DNA of 64,000 nucleotides. Origin: Streptomyces puniciscabiei. Lineage in GTDB: Bacteria > Actinomycetota > Actinomycetes > Streptomycetales > Streptomycetaceae. Below are positions 27,494 through 36,397 of the stretch, piece after piece. Every line of letters starts with the position of its first letter. The stretch's first letter is position 1. The DNA lies in contig NZ_VFNX01000001.1 in the NCBI RefSeq assembly GCF_006715785.1, forward strand, positions 3,920,501-3,984,500, written 5' to 3'. Under the pieces are notes generated by a model. That model saw nothing but the letters and a program-made list of their open reading frames with translations. It had not been told where the DNA came from and ran no database searches. The translations under genes were made by a program, and so were the position numbers.

Positions 27494-28170
27494 CCTGGCC
27501 CGACGACCACGGAAGCCCCGGCCGAGCGCCGAAGCCCAGGCCGACCACCGAAAGCGGAGCCACCGCCGAGGCCTGAGGCCGACTGCCGAAGCCGAGCCAC
27601 TGCCGAAGCCCCCAGGCCCGACTGCCGAAGCCCCCAGACCCGACTGCCGAAGCCGAACCACCGTCGAAGCCCCCAAGCCGTCCGCCCCAGATCGACCACC
27701 GAGAGCCGAGCCAGCGCCGAAGCCCCAGGCCCACCGCCGTGGCCTGAGGCCGACTGCCGAAACCGAGCCACTGCCGAAGCCCCCAGACCCGACCGCCGAA
27801 GTCGAGCCACTGCCGAAGCCCCCAGACCCGACCGCCGAAGTCGAGCCACTGCCGAAGCCCTCAGACCGACTGCCGAAGCCGAACCACTGCCGAAGCCCTC
27901 AGACCGACTGCCGAAGCCGAACCACTGCCGAAGCCCCCAAGCCGTCCGCCCCAGATCGACCACCGAGAGCCGAGCCAGCGCCAAAGCCCCCAAGCCGTCC
28001 GCCCCAGATCGACCGCCGAGAGCCGAGCCACCGCCGAAGCCCCAGGCCCACCGCCGAAAGCGGAGTCACCGCCGAGGCCTGAGGCCGAGCGCCGAAGTGA
28101 GCCACCGCCGAAGCCCCCAAGCCCGACTGCCGAAGCCGAGCCCCGCCGAAACCCAGGCCAACCGCCGGAG
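27494..28170. repeat. Imperfect tandem repeat (minisatellite) of ~38-39 bp unit
   Basis: About 680 bp between two surface-protein genes are built of variants of CGACTGCCGAAGCCGAGCC followed by ACTGCCGAAGCCCCCAGACC (38-39 bp), itself made of two CTGCCGAAGCC half-units, alternating with a second module CCCCCAAGCCGTCCGCCCC plus AGATCGACC. Several minus-strand frames stay open because the unit is a multiple of 3, giving GASAVARLR-type protein repeats; no start, ribosome site or folding signature supports a gene there. Confidence 0.75.
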
Positions 28171-28176
28171 CCGCCC

Positions 28177-29169
28177 ATGCCGTCCGCCGCCCGCGCCCTG
28201 ACCCGCCATCGGTGCCCGCCCCGGACCCACGCATCGCTTCCGGCCCGCGCCGCCCTGCCCGCGGCCCTGTGCCTGTGCGCCGTACTGGGTGCCGCGGCGG
28301 GCGCCTCCGCCGCGCCCGGGGCTTCCACCGCATCCGGGGCCGCCGCCGCGTCCGCGCGGTGGTCCGTCGCGCCCGCGGGCGGTGGCCGCCCCTCCTTCTA
28401 CGCCGAGGGTCCGCCGGGGGCGGTCCTGCAGGACACGGTGGCCGTCACCAACCCCGGGCGGGCGCCGGTCGTCGTACGGCTGTCCGGAACGGGATTGCGC
28501 ACGGTCTTCGCCGAGCAGGCGGAGAGCGGGATACGCGTCCCGGCCCGCACCCGCGCCGAGGTGCCCTTCACGGTGACCGTGCCGGCCGGGGCCGCGCCCG
28601 GCGACCGCCCCGGCGCCGTCGTCGCGCGGGACGCGCGGGGACGTACGGCGACCGTCCCGGTCCGGCTGCGCGTCGGTGGCCCGGCGCTCGCCGCGCTGAC
28701 CGTCGAGCACCTCGCCGTGCACGCCGACCGCATCACGTACGAGCTGGTCAACCGCGGTACGACCGTCCTCGTGCCGAGGCTCTCGGTGCGCGCCGACGGT
28801 GTCCTCGGCCGGGTCCTGGACCGGGCGCCGCGCACCCTCCCCGTCCACCTGCGCCCAGGCGCCCGCGTGCGGCTCGCCGAGCCCTGGCCCGACCGGCCCG
28901 CGCTGGACGCGGTCGACGTACGGCTGACGGTCACGGCCCCGGGCGGAGCCCATGACACGGCGACCACGTCGGCCCGGTTCGTGCCGTGGCCGGCGGTGGC
29001 GGGGGCGGGCGTCGTACTGCTCGCGGGGGTGGCGGTGCCGACCGCCGCCCGTCGGCGTCGCAGCGGCACTCCGGCGGCCGGTGCTCCGGTGACCGGGAGT
29101 GCACGGGGCCCTGTTGACGCCGGGCTCCCGTACCCCGGTGGTGAGTTGACGGAAGGCGCAGTGAAGTGA
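28177..29169 (+). CDS. Secreted, C-terminally membrane-anchored protein resembling WxL-interacting/DUF916 proteins
   Basis: 330 residues. A long signal peptide ends near AAGASAAPG. The body begins with SFYAEGPPGAVLQDTVAVTN, an Ig-like opening, followed by VRLSGTGLRTVF and TVPAGAAPGDRPGAVVARD, a pattern seen in DUF916-type proteins that bind WxL surface proteins in Firmicutes. A TM segment (WPAVAGAGVVLLAGVAVP, ~270-290) and a basic tail end it. GGAG is 6 nt before ATG 28177. The stop overlaps the next gene (GTGA). The family link is by pattern only. Confidence 0.75.
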   Translation: MPSAARALTRHRCPPRTHASLPARAALPAALCLCAVLGAAAGASAAPGASTASGAAAASARWSVAPAGGGRPSFYAEGPPGAVLQDTVAVTNPGRAPVVVRLSGTGLRTVFAEQAESGIRVPARTRAEVPFTVTVPAGAAPGDRPGAVVARDARGRTATVPVRLRVGGPALAALTVEHLAVHADRITYELVNRGTTVLVPRLSVRADGVLGRVLDRAPRTLPVHLRPGARVRLAEPWPDRPALDAVDVRLTVTAPGGAHDTATTSARFVPWPAVAGAGVVLLAGVAVPTAARRRRSGTPAAGAPVTGSARGPVDAGLPYPGGELTEGAVK

Positions 29170-30248
29170 GCGGCAAGGCGGGGATCCTGCGGGTGCCGGC
29201 GATGCTGGCGGTGCTCGCGTTGCTTGTGTTGACCGGCGGCGGACAGACGTACGCGGCGGACGGGCCGGTGGTGAGACTGTCGGCGTCCCAGGCCGGCACC
29301 GGCGGCTCGGTCACCGTCAGCGGCAGCGGCTGGCGGTCGCACACGTTGCTGATGCTGCTGGTGTGCGGGCGGGCCACACCGGCCCGGGGGGTCATCGGCG
29401 GCACCAACTCCTGCGCCAACGGCGACGGCCGGGCCGTGACCACCGATGCCCAGGGCGCCTTCAGCCGGCGACTCCCGGTCGCCGAACCGCCCGTGCCCTG
29501 CCCCTGCGTGGTGCACGTGGCCACGGTCACCGGCGCGGGGGCGGAGGCGGACGCCGTCCTCCAGGTCGCCGGGCATCCCGTCGCCCCGCTGCCCGCCGAA
29601 TCGTCCGCCGGCCGGCTGTCCGTGCTGTCCGATGTCCGGCTGACCGGTGCCGGTGGGCTGCTGACCTGGTTCGGCGCCCCGCCGAGCCGCAGCCTCGTGC
29701 TCACCGTCGGCAACACCGGCACGAGCACGATCAAGGACCCCGTCTTCCAGGTCGGCAGCGCGCACGGCGTCTTCGCCCCGCAGTGGGACGACCGGCAGTG
29801 GCACGGCACCCTGGCCCCCGGCCGGAAGGCCGAGGTGAGGCTGCCGGTCGAGCTGTCCGCCGGGGCGCACGGCGACTACACCGTCACCCTGAAGTACGAC
29901 GGCAGGGTCCTCGCCGAACAGCCGTGGGGCGTGGGCCGCCCCTGGGGCGTGACGCTGTTCTGGATCCTGCTCTGCCTGGTCGTGCCGGCCGCGCTGTTCC
30001 GCATCGGCATGGCCGTGGTGGACCGGGTGCGGCCGCGCCGCCCGGGTGCCGCCCGCCCCGCCCGGACGCCGCGCCTGCCCCGGCTGCCCCGCACCGGCCG
30101 CCGTACCGCCGAACCGCCCCCCACGAACCCGACCCTGCCGTGGTTCGCCCCGGACTCCGTCCCGGGCGACCCGGCCGGCCGGCTCTCCGCACCGCACCCC
30201 GACAGCCCGACGAGTCCGACGACTCCCACCACGAAAGGACCGACGTGA
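29166..30248 (+). CDS. Secreted Ig-like protein with C-terminal TM anchor
   Basis: 360 residues. Signal peptide ~1-31 (LLVLTGGGQTYAADG). Residues ~35-125 (VRLSASQAGTGGSVTVSGSG ... FSRRLPV ... HVATVTGAG) resemble the Ig-like fold seen in neocarzinostatin-type domains. A second beta-rich domain (~150-255) precedes a TM helix (FWILLCLVVPAALFRIGMAVV, ~270-290) and a long Pro/Arg/Thr-rich tail that should be cytoplasmic. It shares 4-bp GTGA overlaps with both neighbours, so the three genes form one tightly coupled operon. Confidence 0.78.
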   Translation: MSGKAGILRVPAMLAVLALLVLTGGGQTYAADGPVVRLSASQAGTGGSVTVSGSGWRSHTLLMLLVCGRATPARGVIGGTNSCANGDGRAVTTDAQGAFSRRLPVAEPPVPCPCVVHVATVTGAGAEADAVLQVAGHPVAPLPAESSAGRLSVLSDVRLTGAGGLLTWFGAPPSRSLVLTVGNTGTSTIKDPVFQVGSAHGVFAPQWDDRQWHGTLAPGRKAEVRLPVELSAGAHGDYTVTLKYDGRVLAEQPWGVGRPWGVTLFWILLCLVVPAALFRIGMAVVDRVRPRRPGAARPARTPRLPRLPRTGRRTAEPPPTNPTLPWFAPDSVPGDPAGRLSAPHPDSPTSPTTPTTKGPT

Positions 30249-31519
30249 GCATCCGAAGGAGAGGTACGGCCGCGGGCGCCGCGCTGGCGCTGAGCGGTGC
30301 GGGCGTCCTGCTGGGCCTCGCCGCGAGCCCCGCGCAGGCGGCCGAGGTGGCGTACGCCACCCACTGTGTGCCGCCGGCGGGCATCAGCCCGATCGACGGC
30401 ACCACGAAGGTCGAGATCGACGCGCCGGCCACGGCGAAGGTCGGCGACACGGTGGACGTGGTGTGGAAGTTCGTCCAGGCCGCGTCCAAGAACCCCGACA
30501 TCATCGACCTGCCCGCGAACTCGGTCCAGCCGTCCGGCGTGCTGAAGGCGGCCGGGGCACAGGCCGCCGACATCGCGATGCAGGGGACCCGCACGAACCC
30601 CCCGATTCCCAAGGGCGCCGCCATGGTGCTGTCCGACATGAAGGGCAGCGTCAAGCTGACGACGGCCGGCGAGGTGACGCTGACTCCCGACGCGTACACC
30701 GTCAACGCGATGTCGACGGACACCAAGTGCACGCCCAAGGAGACCGTGCAGAAGGCGGCGACCATCCAGGTGACGGGCGGGGGCGGCGGCGGGAGCACCG
30801 GCACGCCGACGCAGTCGACGACACCGACCCCGTCCAGTACTGCCACCCGGTCCGCCAGTCCCACGGCGACCTCGAGCGGCGGCAGCGGGCAGACCGACTT
30901 CACCGGCAAGGAGGTGCAGATCCCCTACGCCTGCAAGACGCCGATCGGCGACAAGAACGCGACCTCGCCGGTGCAGATCAACGCGAAGAAGAACGGCGGG
31001 AACTTCGACCTCACCGTGCAGTTCAAGAAGTCGGTGATGAACAGCCCCGCCGACATCCCGAAGGGCTCCGTGAAGCCGTCCATGGAGGTGGTGCTGGGCG
31101 GCTCCGACAAGGGCACGGTGCATGTGGAGGGGCCGACGAACGCGAAGGACATCAAGTCCGGCGACCCGATCGAGATCCCCGACCTCACCGGGACCTACAA
31201 GCCCGGCGCGAGCGGCACCTCGACGCTGTCCCCGGGCGTCCTCACGGTCAAGGCGCTCGGCACGACCACGACCTGCACACCGACCAGGACAGAGGTCTCA
31301 CTCACCCTGGACACCAGTCAGCAGCCGGGTGGGGCGTCCGGCGGCACGTCCACCTCCGGCGGCTCGGCCGGCGGCAGCAGCACCTCCGGCTCCGGCGGCC
31401 TCGCCGAGACCGGCGCGAGCGACCACGGCGCCCTGAAGGCCCTCGGCCTGGTGGCGGGCACGGCGATCCTGCTGGGCGGCGCGGTGTTCACGTTCCTGCC
31501 GGGACGAAGGACGCGATAG
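30245..31519 (+). CDS. Secreted two-domain LAETG surface protein
   Basis: 424 residues. Signal peptide ~1-33 (ASPAQAAEV). Domain 1 runs from ATHCVPPAGISPIDG to TDTKCTPKE; a Thr/Ser/Pro linker follows; domain 2 runs from YACKTPIGDKNATSP to TTTTCTPT. Each domain has one Cys near each end. A Gly/Ser linker, LAETG, a hydrophobic helix and PGRRTR complete a class E-type sortase signal. The GTG start overlaps the previous stop. Domain 2 matches the 26810-27493 protein, so this locus holds three copies of one domain. Confidence 0.85.
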   Translation: MSIRRRGTAAGAALALSGAGVLLGLAASPAQAAEVAYATHCVPPAGISPIDGTTKVEIDAPATAKVGDTVDVVWKFVQAASKNPDIIDLPANSVQPSGVLKAAGAQAADIAMQGTRTNPPIPKGAAMVLSDMKGSVKLTTAGEVTLTPDAYTVNAMSTDTKCTPKETVQKAATIQVTGGGGGGSTGTPTQSTTPTPSSTATRSASPTATSSGGSGQTDFTGKEVQIPYACKTPIGDKNATSPVQINAKKNGGNFDLTVQFKKSVMNSPADIPKGSVKPSMEVVLGGSDKGTVHVEGPTNAKDIKSGDPIEIPDLTGTYKPGASGTSTLSPGVLTVKALGTTTTCTPTRTEVSLTLDTSQQPGGASGGTSTSGGSAGGSSTSGSGGLAETGASDHGALKALGLVAGTAILLGGAVFTFLPGRRTR

Positions 31520-31526
31520 CCGACCC

Positions 31527-31560
31527 AGGGGCGCGAGGAACCGCGCGACAAGCCAGGACG
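31527..31560. repeat. Dispersed Streptomyces extragenic element, copy 2
   Basis: AGGGGCGCGAGGAACCGCGC followed by GACAAGCCAGGACG, just after the surface operon. It corresponds to the reverse complement of the CGCGCAGTTCCCCGCGCCCC form seen at 60216-60250. Confidence 0.5.
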
Positions 31561-31620
31561 GACCTCTGGCCGCGCACCGGGATCGCCCCCGACGGCGCTT
31601 GGCCATGCCCCGGCACACCA

Positions 31621-31657
31621 AGAGGGCCACCACATCCCGAGGATGCGGTGGCCCTCT
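31621..31657. terminator. Bidirectional terminator
   Basis: AGAGGGCCACC (31621-31631) pairs with GGTGGCCCTCT (31647-31657); inside, CATCC/GGATG extends the stem past one A-C mismatch to ~16 bp with a CGA loop. It separates the convergent surface operon and the peptide transporter. Confidence 0.8.
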
Positions 31658-31681
31658 GTCGGCCGAGCCCAGCGGCAGCGA

Positions 31682-33187
31682 CTAGTGGACGTCGCCCATG
31701 AGCTTGTTGACCTTCCGGCGGTACATCCACACCGCCGCACCGGCGATGACGGCGAGCACGGCCTCCAGGGCGACGAAGCCCATCTTGTCGAGGTTGACGC
31801 CGCCTATGGCCGGGTTGGACACCAGCGCGGTGATCGAGTCGCCCGCGGTGACCGCGAGGAACCAGACGCCCATCATCTGCGAGGCGTACTTCTTCGGCGC
31901 CATCTTCGTCGTCACCGACAGACCCACCGGCGACAGCGTCAGCTCACCGACGGTCTGCACGAAGTAGATCGCGACCAGCCACATCGCCGCGGCCTTGTGA
32001 CCGCCCTCGGCGATCGACAGCGGGGCGAGGAAGAGGAAGAAGGACGCACCGATCAGCACCAGGCCGGAGGCGAACTTCACGATGGTGCTCGGCTCCTTGC
32101 CGCGCCGGTTCAGCCACAGCCACGCCCAGGCGAAGACCGGGGCCAGCGCCATGATCATCACCGGGTTGACCGACTGGTACCAGGAGACCGGGAACGTCCA
32201 GCCGGCGATCGAGTTCTTGGCCGAGCCGTCGGCGAACAGCGACAGGGTCGAACCGCCCTGGTCGTAGATCATCCAGAAGACGGCGGCGGCGGCGAAGAAC
32301 CAGATGTACGCGCGCACCTTCGACTTCTCGCCCGAGTCCAGGTCCTTGTCGCGCAGCATGCGGGCGATGACCAGGATCGGCACGATCAGGCCGATGAGGG
32401 TGAGCGGGATCAGCGCCCAGTTCAGGGTGAAGTGGCCGGTGCCGCCGACGACGCCGTAGAAGACCGCGGCGATGGCCAGCCACATCAGGCCCTTGCGCAG
32501 GGTCACGGACTTCTGCTCGGCGGTCAGCGGGGTCGGGACCTCGCTGCTCTTCGGGCTCAGGTGGCGGCCGCCGAGCAGGTACTGGGCCAGACCCAGCGCC
32601 ATGCCGAGCGCGGCCAGCGCGAAGCCCAGGTGCCAGTTGACGTTCTCACCGACGGTGCCGATGACCAGGGGAGCGGCGAACGCACCGAGGTTGATGCCGA
32701 TGTAGAAGAGGGTGAAACCACCGTCACGGCGCGCGTCGTCCGGGCCCTTGTAGAGGTGGCCGACCATCGTGGAGATGTTGGCCTTCAGCAGACCCGAGCC
32801 GATGGCGACGAGACCCAGGCCGACGAAGAAGCTCGCGGCCACGGGCAGCGCGAGGCACAGGTGGCCGAGCATGATGATCAGGCCCGAGACGGCGACCGTC
32901 TTGCGGGGGCCGAGTACACGGTCGGCGAACCAGCCGCCGGGCAGGGCGAGCAGGTACACGAGCGAGACGTACACCGAGTAGATCGCGGTCGCGGTGCCCG
33001 CGCTCAGGTGCAGGCCGCCCGGGGCCACCAGGTACAGCGGAAGCAGAGCCCTCATGCCGTAGTAGGAGAAACGCTCCCACATCTCGGTCATGAAGAGAGT
33101 GGCCAGGCCGCGGGGGTGGCCGAAGAAGGTCTTCTCGGAACCGGGGGTGCCCGGGCGGACCGAGTCCTTCGTCAGGCTGGACGCCAT
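31682..33187 (-). CDS. POT-family proton-coupled di/tripeptide transporter
   Basis: 501 residues with about 14 hydrophobic segments. GHPRGLATLFMTEMWERFSY and YGMRALLPLYL form the N-terminal PTR2 signature (ExxER-type), and FTLFYIGINLGAF is the second. It would import small peptides using the proton gradient. ATG 33187 has AAGGA 6 nt upstream; an open extension to 33331 has no support. Single gene ending at the 31621-31657 hairpin. Confidence 0.95.
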   Translation of the reverse strand: MASSLTKDSVRPGTPGSEKTFFGHPRGLATLFMTEMWERFSYYGMRALLPLYLVAPGGLHLSAGTATAIYSVYVSLVYLLALPGGWFADRVLGPRKTVAVSGLIIMLGHLCLALPVAASFFVGLGLVAIGSGLLKANISTMVGHLYKGPDDARRDGGFTLFYIGINLGAFAAPLVIGTVGENVNWHLGFALAALGMALGLAQYLLGGRHLSPKSSEVPTPLTAEQKSVTLRKGLMWLAIAAVFYGVVGGTGHFTLNWALIPLTLIGLIVPILVIARMLRDKDLDSGEKSKVRAYIWFFAAAAVFWMIYDQGGSTLSLFADGSAKNSIAGWTFPVSWYQSVNPVMIMALAPVFAWAWLWLNRRGKEPSTIVKFASGLVLIGASFFLFLAPLSIAEGGHKAAAMWLVAIYFVQTVGELTLSPVGLSVTTKMAPKKYASQMMGVWFLAVTAGDSITALVSNPAIGGVNLDKMGFVALEAVLAVIAGAAVWMYRRKVNKLMGDVH

Positions 33188-33696
33188 GGTCGTTCCTTGC
33201 TGGTCGGGACGCGCTTTTCGAGCGTTGCGCGCCCGGTGGGGGTGTGGCCGGCACCGGCACGGTCGGTCGTCCGCCCCCAACGCCCGAGGGGAGTCCGCGT
33301 CCGGGTCTCGGAAGCGGTGGACGGCGACCACCGGGATCCACGCCCCGACGCGCGTCGATGCGCTGCGGAGCCCGGCCAGAGGTCATTCCTTTCAAGGCCG
33401 GCCAAGGCTTGATCTTGGTCGGCCCGCACACAAATAGAGACCCTCAGCGTCAAGTGCTCGCCAAAGGTCCCCGGTGTACTACAGGCGTTCAGGTCACCAT
33501 ACGGCAGGACACGGCCGGATATGGAAGGACTTGAGACACGGATCACAGGTGTCGGGGGAACCACAGGACCGGAATCGAAGGTCTCTTCTACGGTCTCATC
33601 CCCACAGTGATGGTCCGTACCAGTGCCGTCACAAGGTAAGAGTTCCTGGAAGCGATCACACCCCAGCACCGTGCGCGGGCGGTCTACCATCACCTC
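33188..33696. other. 509-bp intergenic region between divergent genes
   Basis: No coding region seen. It must contain the promoter of the transporter (minus) and of the response regulator (plus). On the plus strand TACCAT (33685-33690) ends 6 nt before the response-regulator ATG, which would give a leaderless mRNA. On the minus strand TTGACG occurs near 33450 but no well-spaced -10 was found. Confidence 0.4.
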
Positions 33697-34374
33697 ATGA
33701 CCCGTGTACTGCTCGCCGAGGACGACGCGTCCATCTCGGAGCCGCTGGCCCGCGCCCTGCGCCGGGAAGGTTACGAGGTCGAGGTGCGCGAGGACGGACC
33801 CACCGCGCTGGACGCCGGAATGCAGGGCGGCGTCGATCTGGTCGTACTGGACCTGGGCCTGCCGGGCATGGACGGCCTGGAGGTCGCCCGCCGGCTGCGG
33901 GCCGACGGCCACACCGTGCCGATCCTCATCCTGACCGCGCGGGCCGACGAGGTGGACACCGTCGTCGGCCTGGACGCGGGCGCCGACGACTACGTCACCA
34001 AGCCCTTCCGGCTCGCCGAACTGCTCGCCCGGGTACGGGCCCTGCTCCGGCGCGGTGCCGCCGAGCCGCAGCAGCCGCCGGCCACGCACGGGGTACGGAT
34101 CGACGTCGAGTCGCACCGGGCGTGGATGGGCGACGAGGAACTCCAGCTCACCGCCAAGGAGTTCGACCTGCTGCGGGTGCTGGTGCGGGACGCCGGCCGG
34201 GTCGTCACGCGCGACCAGCTGATGCGCGAGGTCTGGGACACCACCTGGTGGTCCTCCACCAAGACCCTCGACATGCACATCTCCTGGCTGCGCAAGAAGC
34301 TCGGCGACGACGCGGCGAACCCCCGCTACATCGCCACCGTACGAGGCGTGGGCTTCCGCTTCGAGAAGAGCTGA
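33697..34374 (+). CDS. OmpR/PhoB-family response regulator
   Basis: 225 residues. Receiver domain with acidic pocket EDD (8-10), phospho-acceptor D52 in VVLDLGLPG, T80 and K102 in DYVTKPF. The winged-helix domain (~125-222) includes LTAKEFDLLRVLVRDAGRVV, LDMHISWLRKKLG and RGVGFRFEKS. No ribosome site precedes ATG 33697, and TACCAT is placed for a leaderless transcript. The kinase gene follows 56 bp downstream. Confidence 0.95.
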   Translation: MTRVLLAEDDASISEPLARALRREGYEVEVREDGPTALDAGMQGGVDLVVLDLGLPGMDGLEVARRLRADGHTVPILILTARADEVDTVVGLDAGADDYVTKPFRLAELLARVRALLRRGAAEPQQPPATHGVRIDVESHRAWMGDEELQLTAKEFDLLRVLVRDAGRVVTRDQLMREVWDTTWWSSTKTLDMHISWLRKKLGDDAANPRYIATVRGVGFRFEKS

Positions 34375-34430
34375 GCCCCTCCCCGGGTGAGCCCTTCCCG
34401 GGGCCCAGCGATCACCTCAGGTAACGGAAC

Positions 34431-35702
34431 ATGCGCCGACGTCTCATCCAGTCCACTCTCGCCGTCGTCCTCGTGGTGATCGCCGTCTTCGGTATCTCCC
34501 TGGTGATCGTCGAGACGCGGACGATCAGCAACAGCGCCCAGGAGCGGGTGGACTCCGAGGCGATCCGGCTGGCCAGCATCGTGGACAGCAGGATCCTCGC
34601 CGCGGAGAACGTCAACGCGGACGTGCTGCGCAATCCGGTCAGCAAGGACCAGTACGCGGTGATCCGCATGCCCGGGCAGGCGCCGATAGAGATCGGCACC
34701 AAGCCGCAGGGCGATGTCATCCGCGCCACCCAGCGGGGCGAGGAGGGCGAGACGGTCACCGTGCAGGAGCCGCGCTCCTCGGTGACCCGCGAGGTCGGCC
34801 GGACCCTGCTGATCATCGGCCTGGTGGCGCTGCTCGCGGTGGTCGCGGCCGTGCTGCTGGCCGTCCGCCAGGCCAACCGGCTCGCCTCCCCACTGACCGA
34901 CCTCGCGGAGACCGCCGAGCGGCTCGGCTCCGGCGACCCGCGCCCGCGGCACAAGCGGTACGGCGTCCCCGAGCTGGACCGGGTCGCCGATGTGCTGGAC
35001 TCCTCCGCCGAGCGGATCGGCCGCATGCTGACCGCCGAGCGGCGCCTGGCGGCCGACGCCTCCCACCAGCTGCGCACCCCGCTCACGGCGCTCTCGATGC
35101 GGCTGGAGGAGATCACCCTCACGGACGACCCGGACATCGTGAAGGAAGAGGCGAACGTCGCGCTCACCCAGGTCGAGCGGCTCACCGACGTGGTCGAGCG
35201 GCTGCTGACGAACTCGCGCGACCCGCGCACCGGCTCCGCCGTCACCTTCGACCTGGACGAGGTCATCCAGCAGCAGCTCGCCGAGTGGCGGCCCGCCTAC
35301 CGCAGCGCCGGCCGGGCCATCGTCAGCTCCGGCAAGCGGCATCTGCACGCCGTCGGCACGCCGGGAGCGGTCGCCCAGGTGCTGGCGGCGCTGATCGAGA
35401 ACTCCCTCATGCACGGTGGCGGCACCGTCGCGCTGCGCACCCGGGTCACCGGCAACCAGGCCGTGGTGGAGGTCACCGACGAGGGCCCCGGGGTCCCCGC
35501 CGACCTGGGCGCGCGGATCTTCGAGCGGACGATCAGCGGACGGAACTCCACCGGGATCGGCCTCGCCGTCGCCCGCGACCTCGCGGAGGCCGACGGGGGA
35601 CGCCTGGAGCTGCTCCAGGCGCAGCCGCCGGTGTTCGGCCTGTTCCTCTCGCGCACGCCGCCGGCCCGCAAGGCGGAGGAGGACCGGCCGACGGTGCGCT
35701 GA
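34431..35702 (+). CDS. Sensor histidine kinase
   Basis: 423 residues. TM1 ~8-28, an extracytoplasmic sensor of ~95 residues, TM2 ~124-146, HAMP (~147-200), and the HisKA motif with H212 in DASHQLRTPLTAL. The ATPase part has N-box ALIENSLMHGGG, G1 VTDEGPGVP and G2 STGIGLAVARDLAEADGG. Partner of the preceding regulator. The ligand is unknown; the periplasmic loop has no motif I recognise. Confidence 0.94.
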   Translation: MRRRLIQSTLAVVLVVIAVFGISLVIVETRTISNSAQERVDSEAIRLASIVDSRILAAENVNADVLRNPVSKDQYAVIRMPGQAPIEIGTKPQGDVIRATQRGEEGETVTVQEPRSSVTREVGRTLLIIGLVALLAVVAAVLLAVRQANRLASPLTDLAETAERLGSGDPRPRHKRYGVPELDRVADVLDSSAERIGRMLTAERRLAADASHQLRTPLTALSMRLEEITLTDDPDIVKEEANVALTQVERLTDVVERLLTNSRDPRTGSAVTFDLDEVIQQQLAEWRPAYRSAGRAIVSSGKRHLHAVGTPGAVAQVLAALIENSLMHGGGTVALRTRVTGNQAVVEVTDEGPGVPADLGARIFERTISGRNSTGIGLAVARDLAEADGGRLELLQAQPPVFGLFLSRTPPARKAEEDRPTVR

Positions 35703-35708
35703 ACCGGG

Positions 35709-36215
35709 TTACGGAACCCGCTGCGACTTCGGCTCGGGTTCCGTGTGCGGCCGCTTCGACTCGGCCACCAGGATCGACTCCGCCTCCTGCGTCGGCTGCA
35801 CGCGGAACACCCAGGTGCGGTACGACCAGAAGCGGAAGAGCGTCGCGACGCCGATGCCGACGAACTTGAAGACGTTGCTCTGCAGCGGGCTGTCCCAGCC
35901 GAAGCCGTAGGTCGCCGCGTACAGCACGCCGTTCTCGATCACCAGGCCGATCGCGCTGAAGAACAGGAAGAGCGTGAGCTCCTTGGTGCGGCCGCCCTTG
36001 TCGCGGTCCCGGTACGTCCAGTAACGGAAACCGACGTAGTTGAAGGCGATGGCGACTATGGTCGCGATGATGCTGGCGCGTACCACCGGCAGGTCGGAGA
36101 CGTGCCGGACGAGGTTGAAGACGCCGAGGTTCACGAAGATGCCCGCGACGCCGACGGTGCCGAACTTGGCCACCTCGCGTACGAGCCGTTGCAGCCCCGA
36201 GGAACGAGGTTCCAT
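35709..36215 (-). CDS. GtrA-family membrane protein
   Basis: 168 residues with four TM segments (VAKFGTVGVAGIFVNLGVFNL, ASIIATIVAIAFNYVGFRYW, LTLFLFFSAIGLVIENGVLY, NVFKFVGIGVATLFRFWSY). GtrA-type proteins are thought to move lipid-linked sugars across the membrane for wall-polymer glycosylation. ATG 36215 follows GGGAG. The C-terminus is polar. Convergent with the kinase gene, with only 6 bp between stops. Confidence 0.88.
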   Translation of the reverse strand: MEPRSSGLQRLVREVAKFGTVGVAGIFVNLGVFNLVRHVSDLPVVRASIIATIVAIAFNYVGFRYWTYRDRDKGGRTKELTLFLFFSAIGLVIENGVLYAATYGFGWDSPLQSNVFKFVGIGVATLFRFWSYRTWVFRVQPTQEAESILVAESKRPHTEPEPKSQRVP

Positions 36216-36397
36216 GGCTGTGCAGCTCCCGTCGGTAGGTTTCGTCAGCCCAGCCATGCTATCCGGGTGAACCCCCTGTCGCCTGTGCACAAGGCCAAGA
36301 CCGGGAAACAGATCGGAAAGAGGGCGGAAAGCGACCGGTAAGAGTTCCTCCGAGGGACGCGATCCGGTCGCCCCCGCGTGGCCGATACGCTAGGGGT

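Noticed and set aside
26995..28333. Long minus-strand open frames with GASAVARLR-type repeats
   Set aside because: They come from the tandem repeat whose unit is a multiple of 3; no ribosome site, and they run antisense into clear secreted-protein genes on both sides.
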